The notes: a model not told the origin generated them from the sequence alone. 64,000 nucleotides of DNA from Glycomyces tritici (GCF_030403505.1 NZ_JAUEMJ010000001.1:1-64000); one strand, 5' to 3'. Counted from the stretch's first letter, positions 42,457 through 51,887 are shown. Program-made: numbers and translations.

Positions 42457-43203
42457 ATGACCGCCGAACTCTCGGTGCAGCTCTACAGCGTGCGGGACGC
42501 GCTCGCCGCCGACCTGCCGAGAACGCTCGACCGCCTCGCGGGGCTCGGCTTCGCGAACGTCGAACTCTTCGACTTCGTCGACCGAGTCGACGAGTACCGC
42601 ACCGCGCTTGCGAACTCGGGCCTCACCGCGCTCTCGGGCCACGCGCCGATCGCCGAGGGCGACGCCGACCGCGCGCTCGACGCCGCGGCCGCACTCGGCA
42701 TGCGGACGCTCATCGAGCCCATGATCCGCCACGGATGGGAGACGGCGGAAGGCGTGTCCGCCATCGCGGAGCGGCTCGGGCAGCTCGCCGCCCAGGCGCA
42801 GCCGCTCGGCATCGCGGTCGGCTACCACAACCACACCTGGGAGTTCGAGGCCGAGATCAACGGGCGCGACGCCTTCGACGTGTTCGCGGATCGGCTCGAC
42901 CCCGCGGTGGCGCTCGAGATCGACACGTACTGGGCCGAGGTCGGCGGCGCGAGCGCGCCCGCGGTCCTCACCCGCCTTGGCGACCGCGTGCGGCTGATCC
43001 ACGTCAAGGACGGACCCCGCAGCACCGACGCGTTCGCGCAGCAGCCCGCGGGAGCGGGTGACATGCCGGTCGAGGAGATCCTGGCGGCCGCGCCCCGGGC
43101 CGTGCGGGTGATCGAGTTCGACGACTACGCCGGCGACCTCTTCGACGGGATCGCGCAGAGCCTGCGGTTCGTCAGCACCGTCGACGCCGGGCAGGCGGCA
43201 TGA
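42457..43203 (+). CDS. Sugar phosphate isomerase/epimerase family protein
   Basis: 248 residues of the xylose-isomerase-like TIM barrel: LSVQLYSVRDAL at the start, metal-ligand region GYHNHTWEFE, then ALEIDTYWAEVGG and RLIHVKDGP. These are metal-dependent isomerases or epimerases for sugars, inositols and related compounds. ATG 42457 with GAAGGAG is chosen over earlier open frame. It overlaps the Gfo/Idh/MocA gene by 4 bases; such pairs usually handle inositol-like or 3-keto sugars. Confidence 0.87.
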   Translation: MTAELSVQLYSVRDALAADLPRTLDRLAGLGFANVELFDFVDRVDEYRTALANSGLTALSGHAPIAEGDADRALDAAAALGMRTLIEPMIRHGWETAEGVSAIAERLGQLAAQAQPLGIAVGYHNHTWEFEAEINGRDAFDVFADRLDPAVALEIDTYWAEVGGASAPAVLTRLGDRVRLIHVKDGPRSTDAFAQQPAGAGDMPVEEILAAAPRAVRVIEFDDYAGDLFDGIAQSLRFVSTVDAGQAA

Positions 43204-44300
43204 GCGCCGGGCCGGTAGGCGTCGGCGTCATCGGCGCGGGAGTCATCAGCGGCGAGTACCTGCGCAACCTCACCGCGTTCCCTGACCTCGCCGTGCGGTT
43301 CGTGGCCGACCTCGACACGGACCGGGCCGAGGCGCAGGCGGAGGCGTTCGGCGTTCCGGCGTCGGGGACGGTGGCCGAGCTCCTCGCGCGCGAGGACATC
43401 GAGATCGTGGTGAACCTGACGATCCCCGCCGTGCACGTGGAGGTCGGCCTCCAGATCCTGCAAGCGGGCAAGCACGTGTGGAGCGAGAAGCCCGTCGCGA
43501 TGGACCGCGAGAGCGGCCTGATGCTGCTGGAGGAGGCGAGACGGCGCGGCCTCAGGGTCGCGTGCGCACCGGACACGGTCCTCGGCTCCGGCCTCCAGAC
43601 CGGCCTGCGGGCCATCGAGGACGGGCAGATCGGGGAACCGCTCACCGCCCTGGCGGTCATGCAGTCCCCCGGCCCCGAATCGTGGCACCCGAGTCCGGAG
43701 TTCCTCTTCGACGTCGGCGGCGGCCCGCTGTTCGACATCGGCCCGTACTACCTGACCGCCCTCGTCCACGTCTTCGGCCCGGTGCGCCGCGTCAGCGCGA
43801 CCTCGTCCCGGTCGCGCGCCACGCGGGTCATCGGTTCGGGTCCGCGGGCCGGAACGGAGTTCCCGGTGAACGTGCCGACCGCGCACAGCGCGCTGCTGGA
43901 GTTCACCGGCGGCACGAGCGCGGTGGCCCTGTTCAGCTTCGAGTCCCACCTGGTGCGGGCCGGCCTCGTCGAGGTCACCGGCACCTCGGGCACGCTCGCG
44001 CTCCCCGACCCGAACGGCTTCGACGGCCCCTCGCGGCTGTGGCGGGACGGCGGCGAGCCGGACGTGATCGAGGCGGTCGGGGCCGAATACGGCCGAGGCG
44101 CCGGCGTGCTCGACCTGGCCCGCGCCATCCGGTCGGGAACCGGCGAGCGGGCCTCGGCCGCCGTCGCCTTCCACGTGCTCGACGTCATGGTCGCGATCAC
44201 TGACGCCGCGGCGTCGGGAGGCGCCGTGGAACCGCAGAGCACGGTGACCCGGCCCGAGGCCCTGCCGCATCAGTGGGATCCGGCGGCGCGCACGCTCTGA
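43200..44300 (+). CDS. Gfo/Idh/MocA-family oxidoreductase
   Basis: 366 residues. N-terminal Rossmann domain with GVIGAGVISGEYLRN, catalytic-region SEKPVAM (about 99-105), and a C-terminal alpha/beta domain with FDVGGGPLFDIGPYYLTAL, where Asp/His residues line the substrate site. NAD(P)-dependent oxidation or reduction of a sugar or cyclitol. ATGA overlap with the isomerase shows coupled translation. The exact sugar is unknown. Confidence 0.88.
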   Translation: MSAGPVGVGVIGAGVISGEYLRNLTAFPDLAVRFVADLDTDRAEAQAEAFGVPASGTVAELLAREDIEIVVNLTIPAVHVEVGLQILQAGKHVWSEKPVAMDRESGLMLLEEARRRGLRVACAPDTVLGSGLQTGLRAIEDGQIGEPLTALAVMQSPGPESWHPSPEFLFDVGGGPLFDIGPYYLTALVHVFGPVRRVSATSSRSRATRVIGSGPRAGTEFPVNVPTAHSALLEFTGGTSAVALFSFESHLVRAGLVEVTGTSGTLALPDPNGFDGPSRLWRDGGEPDVIEAVGAEYGRGAGVLDLARAIRSGTGERASAAVAFHVLDVMVAITDAAASGGAVEPQSTVTRPEALPHQWDPAARTL

Positions 44301-44407
44301 GCGCGACTGCGGCGACCCGGTCGGCTCGACGCCCTGGTCAGAGCCGCGCCAGAGTCCGCCTCAGCGTTTCCGCGCCGAGGCGGGCTCTTGCGCGGTTGAA
44401 TCCTCAT

Positions 44408-45772
44408 ATGACTGAGCGCGACGATGCGGCACTGTTCGGCAACCGGTTCTTGACCACGCCCGCTCCCTCGGAGCGGTTCCCCGAGGAGGGCATGGGCGCG
44501 ACCGACGCCATGCGGCTGCTGGACGTGGACCTCGCCATGGAGGGCGACCCGCAGCGCAACCTCGCCACGTTCGTCACCACCTGGATGGAGCCCGAGGCGC
44601 AGCGGATCATCGCCGAGAACCTCCACCGCAACTTCATCGACCATGCGGAGTACCCGATCTCCGCCGAGATCGAGCGGCGCTGCGTGCGCATGCTCGCCGA
44701 CCTCTTCAACGCGCCGGGCAGGACGACCGGGTGCCGGACCCAGGGCTCGTCCGAGGCGATCATGCTCGGGGGGCTGTCCTTGAAGTGGAAGTGGCGGGAG
44801 CGCCGCAAGGCGGCCGGCCTGTCGACCGACCGGCCCAACCTGGTCTTCGGCGGGGACGTCCACGTCGTGTGGGAGAAGTTCTGCCGCTACTTCGACGTCG
44901 AGCCGCGGATCGTGCCGCTCGCCGAGGGCAAGTACACGATCGGCCCCGAAGACGTCGCACCCCGCCTCGACGAGCGCACGATCGGCGTCGTCGCCGTCCT
45001 CGGCACCACGTTCACCGGCCACAAGGACGACGTCGTCGGAATCGACGAGCTCCTGCGGGACGTCCGCGAGAAGCGGGACCTCGACATCCCGATCCACGTC
45101 GACGGCGCCAGCGGCGCCTTCGTGTGGCCCTTCCTCTACCCGGACTCGAAATGGGACTTCCGGCTCGAGCAGGTCCGCTCGATCAACGTCTCGGGGCACA
45201 AGTACGGCCTGGTCTACCCCGGCATCGGCTGGCTGGTCTTCCGCGAGGAGTCCGACCTGTCGATGGACCTCGTGTTCTACGAGAACTACCTGGGCAAGAC
45301 CGACGCGACGTTCACGTTGAACTTCTCCACGGGCGCTTCGATGGTGCTCGCGCAGTACTACAACTTCGTCCGGCTCGGCCGCCAGGGCTACACCTACGTC
45401 ATGAGGATGATGCAGGAGAACGCCCGCGTGCTGGCGGGCAACCTGCGCGACGGGGGCCGCTTCGAGGTGATCGGGGACGACGCCGAGCAGCTGCCGCTGG
45501 TCGCGTTCCGCCTCACCGGCGAGCAGGACTACGACGAGTCCGACGTCGCATGGCAGCTCTCGGCCGAGCGCGGCTGGATGGTCCCGGCCTACACGCTCCC
45601 GCCCGACGCGCAGGCGGTGAAGATCATGCGCGCCCTGGTCAAGGAGACCTTGAGCCGCGAGCAGATCGACCGCCTGAGCGAGGACATCGCCGACGCGTGC
45701 CGCACGCTGGACGCCAAGGGCGCGACCCATGCGGTCGAACGGGCCCAGGTCAAGCACGGCACCGGCTACTGA
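44408..45772 (+). CDS. gadB: Glutamate decarboxylase
   Basis: 454 residues of PLP fold-type I, Gad family: GCRTQGSSEAIMLGGLSLKW, HVDGASGAFVWPFLYP, and the PLP Lys in NVSGHKYGLVYPGIGW. It converts glutamate to GABA with proton use, an acid-stress or GABA-forming enzyme. No GABA/glutamate antiporter gene is adjacent. Start ATG 44408 matches the family start (FGNRFLTTPAPSERFPEEGM); the ribosome binding site is poor. Confidence 0.92.
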   Translation: MTERDDAALFGNRFLTTPAPSERFPEEGMGATDAMRLLDVDLAMEGDPQRNLATFVTTWMEPEAQRIIAENLHRNFIDHAEYPISAEIERRCVRMLADLFNAPGRTTGCRTQGSSEAIMLGGLSLKWKWRERRKAAGLSTDRPNLVFGGDVHVVWEKFCRYFDVEPRIVPLAEGKYTIGPEDVAPRLDERTIGVVAVLGTTFTGHKDDVVGIDELLRDVREKRDLDIPIHVDGASGAFVWPFLYPDSKWDFRLEQVRSINVSGHKYGLVYPGIGWLVFREESDLSMDLVFYENYLGKTDATFTLNFSTGASMVLAQYYNFVRLGRQGYTYVMRMMQENARVLAGNLRDGGRFEVIGDDAEQLPLVAFRLTGEQDYDESDVAWQLSAERGWMVPAYTLPPDAQAVKIMRALVKETLSREQIDRLSEDIADACRTLDAKGATHAVERAQVKHGTGY

Positions 45773-45851
45773 CGCGCACCCGGCTCCGCCGCACGGTTCG
45801 AACGGGCGGCGGGTCCCGGCGCAAGAAACTTCGGGGATGGTTTGCTCAGGG

Positions 45852-45880
45852 TGTCGAAAACCGCGGGTCGGCTCCGTCGT
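45852..45880 (+). promoter_or_regulatory. Candidate ECF42-type promoter
   Basis: TGTCGA (45852-45857), 17-base spacer, CGTCGT (45875-45880), 47 bases before the DGPF gene. The TGTCGA / CGTC pair is the promoter type I recall being reported for ECF42 sigma factors. It implies autoregulation of the operon. Confidence 0.6.
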
Positions 45881-45926
45881 CCCGGGTGAAGATCCGGAAG
45901 AGCCGGATCCGCGACTGGAGGTCACC

Positions 45927-46319
45927 GTGAAGTACGTCATCCTCATCCACTCCAACCCGCAGCCGTGGGGCCACCCGACCGGGGAGTACATCGCCGAGAA
46001 CCAGGCGCTTCCCGCCGAGCAACGTGAGCGGCTCAACGCGGAGTTCGAGCGGCTGCTCACCGAGATGAGCGCGAACGGCGAGCTCGTGCACGGCGAGGCC
46101 CTCGCCGACCCGAGCACCTCGACCCTCTACCGCTGGAGCGGCGGCGAACCGCTCGCCACGGACGGCCCGTACTCGGAGTCCAAGGAGCACCTCGCCGGGT
46201 TCTTCCTCATCGACGTCGCCGGACCCGAACGCGCCCAGGAGATCGCGCACGCCTTCTCGGGCCCCGGCGAGACCGTCGAACTGCGCCCGGCGATGTGGCC
46301 CGGCGGCGAGGAGCACTGA
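45927..46319 (+). CDS. YCII/DGPF-family protein, partner of the ECF42 sigma factor
   Basis: 130 residues with a GTG start (GGAGG upstream). YCII-like fold: VKYVILIHSNPQPWG, then ANGELVHGEALADP, and the family signature DGPYSESKEHLAGFFLID. DGPF proteins are nearly always found next to ECF42 sigma factors and seem to be their main targets; their biochemical role is not settled. The stop overlaps the sigma start (TGATG). Confidence 0.88.
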   Translation: MKYVILIHSNPQPWGHPTGEYIAENQALPAEQRERLNAEFERLLTEMSANGELVHGEALADPSTSTLYRWSGGEPLATDGPYSESKEHLAGFFLIDVAGPERAQEIAHAFSGPGETVELRPAMWPGGEEH

Positions 46320-47524
46320 TGGACGGCGGACTCGAGGACGTGTGGCGGCGCGAGTCGCCGCACGTCCTCGGGGCGCTGGTGCGCCGCTACGGCCGCTTCG
46401 ACGCCTGCGAGGACGCCGTCCAGGAGGCCCTGCTCTCCGCGGCGGTCCACTGGCCCCGCGAGGGCGCGCCCGCCAACCCCCGCGGCTGGCTGATCCGCGC
46501 GGCCTCCCGCCGGCTGGTCGACGCCCTGCGCTCGGACCGCGCCCGCCACGACCGCGAGGCCGCCGCGAACCTGCTCGAGCCGGGTGAGGCGCCGGTCCTC
46601 GGCGGCGACGACTCGCTGCAGGTCCTCCTCCTGTGCTGCCACCCGTCCCTGACCCCCGCTTCGCAAGTGGCCCTGACGCTCCGGGCCGTCGGCGGGCTCA
46701 CCACCGAGCAGATCGCCGCGGCGTTCCTCGTGCCCGTCGCCACGACGGGCCAGCGGATCAGCCGCGCCAAGGCCCGGCTCGCGGCCGCGGGCGCGCGCCT
46801 GGGCGACGTCACCAGGGCCGACCTGCCCGCGCGCGTCGCCTCCGCGCGCCAGGTCCTGTACCTGGTCTTCAACGAGGGCTACACGGCCACCGGCGGCGCC
46901 GACCTCCTCGACGTCCCGCTGACCGCCGAGGCGATTCGCCTCGCCCGCGCACTGCACCGCCGGCTCCCCAGCGACGCCGAGACCGCCGGTCTCCTCGCCC
47001 TCATGCTGCTGACCGAGGCGCGGCGGGCCGCCCGCACCGACGCGCGCGGCGACCTGGTCCCGCTCGCCGACCAGGACCGGTCCCGCTGGGACCGGTCGCT
47101 CATCGCCGAGGGCGTGCGGCTGGTCGAAGCGGCCCTGCCCTCGGGTCCGGTGGGGCCCTTCCAGTTGCAGGCGGCGATCGCCGCCGTCCACGACGAGGCC
47201 GCGGCCTACGCGGACACCGACTGGCCCCAGATCGCCGAGCTCTACCGGATGCTGGAGGCCGCGGCGCCCGGGCCGGTCGTGACCATGAACCGCGCCGTTG
47301 CGGTCGCGATGACCGAGGGGCCCGGCACCGCACTGGGGATGCTCGATCCGCTCCTGCGCCAACCCGCACTCGCCAGGGCCCACCGCCTCCACGCGGTCAG
47401 GGCGCACCTCCTCGAACAGGCCGGCCGGCTCCCCGAGGCCCGGGACGCCTTCGGCGAGGCGGCCCGGCTCGCCACCAGCACCCCGGAGCAGCGCTACCTC
47501 CTCAAGAAGGCCGCGGCCCTCTGA
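46319..47524 (+). CDS. ECF42-type RNA polymerase sigma factor with C-terminal extension
   Basis: 401 residues. Sigma region 2 (RYGRFDACEDAVQEALLSAA, NPRGWLIRAASRRLVDALRS) and region 4 (ALTLRAVGGLTTEQIAAAFL, VATTGQRISRAKARL) take the first 190 residues. A long extension follows, opening with YLVFNEGYTATGG, the NEGY mark of ECF42, then TPR-like helices to the end. No anti-sigma gene is nearby, as usual for this group, where the extension controls activity. ATG 46319 overlaps the DGPF gene stop. Confidence 0.9.
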   Translation: MDGGLEDVWRRESPHVLGALVRRYGRFDACEDAVQEALLSAAVHWPREGAPANPRGWLIRAASRRLVDALRSDRARHDREAAANLLEPGEAPVLGGDDSLQVLLLCCHPSLTPASQVALTLRAVGGLTTEQIAAAFLVPVATTGQRISRAKARLAAAGARLGDVTRADLPARVASARQVLYLVFNEGYTATGGADLLDVPLTAEAIRLARALHRRLPSDAETAGLLALMLLTEARRAARTDARGDLVPLADQDRSRWDRSLIAEGVRLVEAALPSGPVGPFQLQAAIAAVHDEAAAYADTDWPQIAELYRMLEAAAPGPVVTMNRAVAVAMTEGPGTALGMLDPLLRQPALARAHRLHAVRAHLLEQAGRLPEARDAFGEAARLATSTPEQRYLLKKAAAL

Positions 47525-47585
47525 CCGCAGGGCGACCGTTCGCAGCACGTTCGGCGCAGCGCGGCCGCCGTCCGGCGCAGACGTC

Positions 47586-47615
47586 TTGTTAGGACCCTCC
47601 GATTACATCGATAAT
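47586..47615 (+). promoter_or_regulatory. Promoter of the CE4 gene
   Basis: TTGTTA (47586-47591), 18-base spacer, GATAAT (47610-47615). The leader to the start codon is about 110 bases. Confidence 0.5.
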
Positions 47616-47727
47616 TCTCAATGTCTACTGCATCGCTCCATCGTCCCCCTCATGACGACCACGGCCCTCACCCCGGGATCCGTCGACGCGGAACTGATGC
47701 GCCGCATCGCATCCCAAGGAGGGCAGC

Positions 47728-48822
47728 ATGCACGGCATCCGCCGCCGCATCCGACCGCTCATCGCCACCCTGTCCGCACTCGTCTTCACCGCCGCGACCG
47801 CCGCGGCGCTCCTCACCGCGAGCCCCGCGCAGGCCCAGACCTGCAACGGCTACGTCGCCCTGACCTTCGACGACGGCCCCAACCCCGGCACCACCGGCAG
47901 CCTGCTCAGCACGCTCACCGCGAACGGCCTGCGCGCCACCATGTTCAACACCGGCCAGCGCGCGGCGGGCAACCCCTCGCTGGTCGCGGCCCAGGTCAAC
48001 GCCGGCATGTGGGTGGGCAACCACTCCTATTCGCACGGGCACATGACGCAGATGTCGTCCTCCCAGATGGCGCAGGAGATCTCCAGCACCCAGCAGGCGA
48101 TCCAGCAGGCCGGAGGCGGCACCCCGGTGCTGTTCCGGCCGCCCTACGGCGAGACCAACGCGACCCTGCGATCCGTTGAGGCCCAGTACGGCCTGACCGA
48201 GGTCCTGTGGTCCGTCGACTCCCAGGACTGGAACGGTGCGAGCACCGCCCAGATCGTGTCGGCGGCGAACAACCTCCAGAACGGCGGCGTCATCCTCATG
48301 CACGACGCCTACCAGAACACCGTCAACGCGATCCCGCAGATCGCCGCGAACCTGCGCTCCCGGGGCCTGTGCGCGGGGATGATCTCCCCGTCGACCGGCC
48401 GGGCCGTCGCCCCCACGACCGGGGGCGGCGGAGGCGGCGGTGGCGGCACCGGCACCGACCTGCTGCGCTCCGAATCGGCAGGCAAGTGCATCGACGTGCC
48501 GAGCGGCAACACCGCCAACGGCACCCGCGTCCAGCTCTACACCTGCTATGAGGGCGCGAACCAGCAGTTCACCTACACCGCCGCGCAGGAGCTGCGCGTC
48601 CTCGGGAAGTGCCTGGAGCCCTCCGGGAGCGGGAACGGGGCGCTGGCGCAGATCGGCAGCTGCTCCAGCGGCGGCAATCAGAAGTGGACGTTCGGATCGG
48701 ACGGCACGGTGCGCAACACCGGCACCGGCACCTGCCTTGACGTGTACGGGAGCGCGAACGGCTCCGCCGTCCAGCTCTACTCCTGCTGGACCGGCGCCAA
48801 CCAGAAGTGGACCCGCGTCTAG
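47728..48822 (+). CDS. Secreted CE4 polysaccharide deacetylase with CBM13
   Basis: 364 residues. Sec signal to about residue 37. NodB domain with TFDDGP (about 46-51), the metal-binding HSYSHGH, RPPYG, VDSQDW and the His in LMHDAY. A Gly-rich linker (about 231-246) joins it to a three-repeat CBM13 (NQQF, NQKW, NQKW ends). The family removes acetyl groups from xylan, chitin or peptidoglycan; the CBM13 favours xylan-type substrates. ATG 47728 with AAGGAGG. Confidence 0.9.
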   Translation: MHGIRRRIRPLIATLSALVFTAATAAALLTASPAQAQTCNGYVALTFDDGPNPGTTGSLLSTLTANGLRATMFNTGQRAAGNPSLVAAQVNAGMWVGNHSYSHGHMTQMSSSQMAQEISSTQQAIQQAGGGTPVLFRPPYGETNATLRSVEAQYGLTEVLWSVDSQDWNGASTAQIVSAANNLQNGGVILMHDAYQNTVNAIPQIAANLRSRGLCAGMISPSTGRAVAPTTGGGGGGGGGTGTDLLRSESAGKCIDVPSGNTANGTRVQLYTCYEGANQQFTYTAAQELRVLGKCLEPSGSGNGALAQIGSCSSGGNQKWTFGSDGTVRNTGTGTCLDVYGSANGSAVQLYSCWTGANQKWTRV

Positions 48823-48831
48823 CAGCTGAGC

Positions 48832-48861
48832 CCGGTCCCGCGGCTTCGGCCACGGGACCGG
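48832..48861 (+). terminator. Terminator of the CE4 gene
   Basis: CCGGTCCCG, then GGC-TTCG-GCC, then CGGGACCGG with one bulged pair: a long stem capped by a TTCG tetraloop, 10 bases after the stop. Confidence 0.7.
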
Positions 48862-48924
48862 CCCGGCCGGCCCGCGCGGCGGGTCGGCTCGACTCCGTGG
48901 CGCGGACAGTGCGCATACCAGGTA

Positions 48925-48930
48925 TACAAT
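48925..48930 (+). promoter_or_regulatory. Candidate -10 box before the FtsX permease
   Basis: TACAAT within an AT-rich patch (48913-48940) that also has small inverted repeats ATACC-A-GGTAT and GTAT-ACA-ATAC. No good -35 box is seen; an activator or repressor site is possible. Confidence 0.4.
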
Positions 48931-48970
48931 ACTGCGTATCTTCGCCACTCCCCCGGATACGAGGCCCCGC

Positions 48971-49036
48971 ATGACCGTCATTCACGCCTGCGCACCGCTC
49001 ACCGGAGCCGACGGCCTCCGCAAAGGAGCGCAATGA
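48971..49036 (+). CDS. 21-residue leader ORF coupled to the FtsX permease
   Basis: ATG 48971 to TGA 49034-49036, reading MTVIHACAPLTGADGLRKGA plus Gln. Its stop overlaps the permease start (ATGA), and the permease ribosome binding site (AAAGGAG) is inside it. It may be a translational-coupling peptide, or the joined ends of a lost ABC ATPase gene, the usual neighbour at this spot. Small and unproven. Confidence 0.3.
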   Translation: MTVIHACAPLTGADGLRKGAQ

Positions 49037-51825
49037 TCCTCTCGAGCCAACGCCTGGCCTACCGCATCGCGCGGCGCGAAGCGCTGCGCTACAAGGGGCG
49101 CTCGGCCCTGTCGATCATCCTGCTGGGCCTGCCCCTGCTGGCCGTGGCCATCGGCGCGAGCGCCTACGACACCATGACCCTCTCCAAAGAGGAGACCGCT
49201 GAGCAGTACCTGGGGTCCGCCGACGCGTTCATCGAGCCCGCCGTGCCCGGAGTGCCGATCGAGCAGATGAACTGGGACTCGCAGTGGATCACCTTCGACG
49301 TCCCGAGCGACACGCGCTTCGAGGACAGCGCCGGCCGCGACCTGGCCGACGCCGAGATCCTCGCCGCATTGCCGCCCGGATCCTCGATCGCGCCCTACAG
49401 CCTGCAGAGCGAGGGCACGACGCTCCAGGTCGAGAACGGCGGCGGGCTCGCCCAGATCCAGGGCTACGGCTACCGCCTCGACGACGGCCTCTACGAGGAC
49501 GCCGGCCTGGAGTACCTCGAGGGATCCGCGCCGGGAGCGGGCGAGGCGGTCGTCAACGAGGCCGCGGCCGAACTGCTCGGCATCGGCGTCGGCGACGACC
49601 TGGTCCTGGACGAGGGCGCCGGGGAGCTGCAGGTCAGCGGCATCGTCGAACTCCCCTGGAACCTCAACGGGCCGTTCGCGATCGCCGAGTCCTTCCCGGC
49701 GGACGCCCTCGGCTGGCTGGTGGACGCGCCCGCGCCGCTCACCAAGGAGCAGGCCCTGACGCTCAACGGCCTGGGGCTGACCGTGTGGGCCGGCTCCCTC
49801 CTGAACGAGCCGCCCTCGCCCGCGTACCTCGAGTCCAGCGATGTGGTCGACGAGGCCGAACTCATGATCTACGGCCTCATCGTGGTCGTCGTCATGATGG
49901 AGGTCATCCTGCTGGCGGGCCCGGCGTTCGCGATCAGCGCCCGCCGCCGCACCCGCGAGTTCGCGCTCATGAGCGCGAACGGCGCCACCCCGGGGCAGAT
50001 CCGCGCCGTCGTCCTCGCCGGCGGCGTCCTCTTCGGCGCGATCGCGGCCGCAGCGGCGATCGCGATCGGGGTCGGGCTCATCGCGGCGGGACTGCCGTGG
50101 CTGGAGCAGGTGATGGGGTACCGGAGCGCGGGACTGCGCGTCCTGCCCTCGCTGCAGGCCTCGCTCGTGGGGGCGGCGATCGCCACCGGCCTGCTCTCGG
50201 CGCTCGCGGCGGCCGTCAGCGCCTCCCGCGTCAACGTCATCGCGGCGCTCACCGGCCGCGTGCCCCGCCGCCACGGCTCGAAGCGGTGGCTGGCCATCGG
50301 CGTCGCGATGGTCGCCGCGGGCATCGCCTCCGCTGTCGTCGGGGCCCTGTTCGTGAGCCTGCCGCTCATGGCCGCCGCGATCGTCCTCGCCCAGTTCGGC
50401 CTGGTCGCCTGCACGCCCGCGCTGCTCGCGGCCGCGGCGCGGATCGGACGGCGGCTGCCGCTCGCGCCGCGCCTGGCCCTGCGCGAGGCCGGCCGCAACC
50501 GCGGTTCCGCGGCCCCGGCGATCGCCGCGGTCCTCGGCGTCGTCGCGGGAGGCATGGCCTTCTCCATGATGGCGACGGCGGAGTCCGTCCGCTCCGAGCA
50601 GAGCCAGGAGCAGATCCTGCCCCAAGGGACGATGACGCTGACGTTCATGGGCACCTCCGACGACGGCGCGACCGACTGGGACGCGGCCGTGGCCGAAGTG
50701 GAGCCGCAACTGCGCTCGCGCCTCGGCGACGTGATCATCACCCCGGTCCCGGAGTACGCGGGCTGGGACGGCTGCGGCACGGTCGTCGACACGACCAAGG
50801 AGGACGTGGACTGCCAGTGGTCCCCCGTCCGGCCCGAGGAGCACCGCTGCCCGTACTGGGAGGCCGACACGTCGACCGATGCGGCCGAACGCGCCGCGGT
50901 CGACGCCGCGCGGCGGGACCCGCGCTGCGACGAGCTCCTGAGCGAGTCGTGGGTCTACGCCGACCAGATCGTCGGGACGACCGACCCGGCGGTCGTCGCC
51001 GCGTACACCGATCTCGAAGGCGCCGAACTGGACCGCGCGATCGAGGTCCTGGAGTCGGGCGGCCTGCTCGTCGCCGACGAGTGGGCCCTCACGGACGCCG
51101 GAACGGTGGTGCTCCAGCAGTACCTCACGGTCTGGGACGCGAACGGCGGATCGACCGAGTCGCAGGCCGCCACCCTCGAACTGCCGGCGATGGCCGTCGA
51201 GAAGGGGCAGCTGGGCCTCGACCAGATGCTCGTGAGTCCCGAAGCGGCCGAGGCGATGGGCTTCGTGCGCTCCCAGGGGCAGCAGCAGTTCCTCGTGACC
51301 CCCGAATCCGAACCAGAGGCCGCGGACCTGGAGGCGCTGACGACGGACGTCGACCGCGAGGTCCTCGGCGGCGAGGCCTGGGCGATCTTCACGGTCGTGG
51401 ACTACTCCGACCCGTTCCTGCGCTACCTGGTGATGGCCGTGACCGGGCTCTGCGCGCTCGTGGCGCTGGGGGCCACCGCGGTCTCGACGGGCCTGATCGT
51501 CGCCGAGCAGCGGCGGGACATGGCGACGCTCGGCGCGGTGGGCGCCGCGCCGGGGCTGCGCAGGCGGTTCGCGATGTGGCAGACCCTGGTGATCGCGGTG
51601 CTGGGGACGGTGCTCGGCGTGATCGCGGCGTTCATCGGCTACGCGGTCCTGCGCGAGGCGCTGAACCGGCCGCTCCAGTTCCAGTACCCGTTCGAGACGC
51701 TCTACGGCTGGGAGCTGCCGTGGGCGAGCTTCGCGGTCGTGCTCATGGCCGTGCCGCTGGTGGCGGCCGTCGGGGCGGTCGTGTTCACGAAGGCGACGCT
51801 GCCGAGCGAGCGCCGGATCACCTAG
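49033..51825 (+). CDS. FtsX-like ABC transporter permease
   Basis: 930 residues. Membrane helix at about 25-47, a large extracytoplasmic region, a first FtsX domain with three helices (about 280-405; LIVVVVMMEVILLAGPAFAI), more helices near 415-525, a second exported domain (about 535-790, with several Cys) and a second FtsX domain (about 795-915). This is the MacB/LolCE-like architecture where the permease pulls on substrate without transporting through the membrane. The required ATPase is not adjacent on either side, which is odd. ATG with AAAGGAG. Confidence 0.85.
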   Translation: MILSSQRLAYRIARREALRYKGRSALSIILLGLPLLAVAIGASAYDTMTLSKEETAEQYLGSADAFIEPAVPGVPIEQMNWDSQWITFDVPSDTRFEDSAGRDLADAEILAALPPGSSIAPYSLQSEGTTLQVENGGGLAQIQGYGYRLDDGLYEDAGLEYLEGSAPGAGEAVVNEAAAELLGIGVGDDLVLDEGAGELQVSGIVELPWNLNGPFAIAESFPADALGWLVDAPAPLTKEQALTLNGLGLTVWAGSLLNEPPSPAYLESSDVVDEAELMIYGLIVVVVMMEVILLAGPAFAISARRRTREFALMSANGATPGQIRAVVLAGGVLFGAIAAAAAIAIGVGLIAAGLPWLEQVMGYRSAGLRVLPSLQASLVGAAIATGLLSALAAAVSASRVNVIAALTGRVPRRHGSKRWLAIGVAMVAAGIASAVVGALFVSLPLMAAAIVLAQFGLVACTPALLAAAARIGRRLPLAPRLALREAGRNRGSAAPAIAAVLGVVAGGMAFSMMATAESVRSEQSQEQILPQGTMTLTFMGTSDDGATDWDAAVAEVEPQLRSRLGDVIITPVPEYAGWDGCGTVVDTTKEDVDCQWSPVRPEEHRCPYWEADTSTDAAERAAVDAARRDPRCDELLSESWVYADQIVGTTDPAVVAAYTDLEGAELDRAIEVLESGGLLVADEWALTDAGTVVLQQYLTVWDANGGSTESQAATLELPAMAVEKGQLGLDQMLVSPEAAEAMGFVRSQGQQQFLVTPESEPEAADLEALTTDVDREVLGGEAWAIFTVVDYSDPFLRYLVMAVTGLCALVALGATAVSTGLIVAEQRRDMATLGAVGAAPGLRRRFAMWQTLVIAVLGTVLGVIAAFIGYAVLREALNRPLQFQYPFETLYGWELPWASFAVVLMAVPLVAAVGAVVFTKATLPSERRIT

Positions 51826-51851
51826 CCGGGACCGCGGCGGCGTGAGGCGCG

Positions 51852-51887
51852 AGCCGGCCCCGGACCCGTGCGGGTCCGGGGCCGGCT
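51852..51887. terminator. Bidirectional terminator, FtsX/GH42
   Basis: AGCCGGCCCCGGACCC, loop GTGC, exact inverse arm; between convergent genes. Confidence 0.75.

Noticed and set aside
48421..48455. GC-rich short tandem repeat (GGCGGC-type)
   Set aside because: It encodes the Gly linker between the NodB and CBM13 domains; not a separate repeat element.
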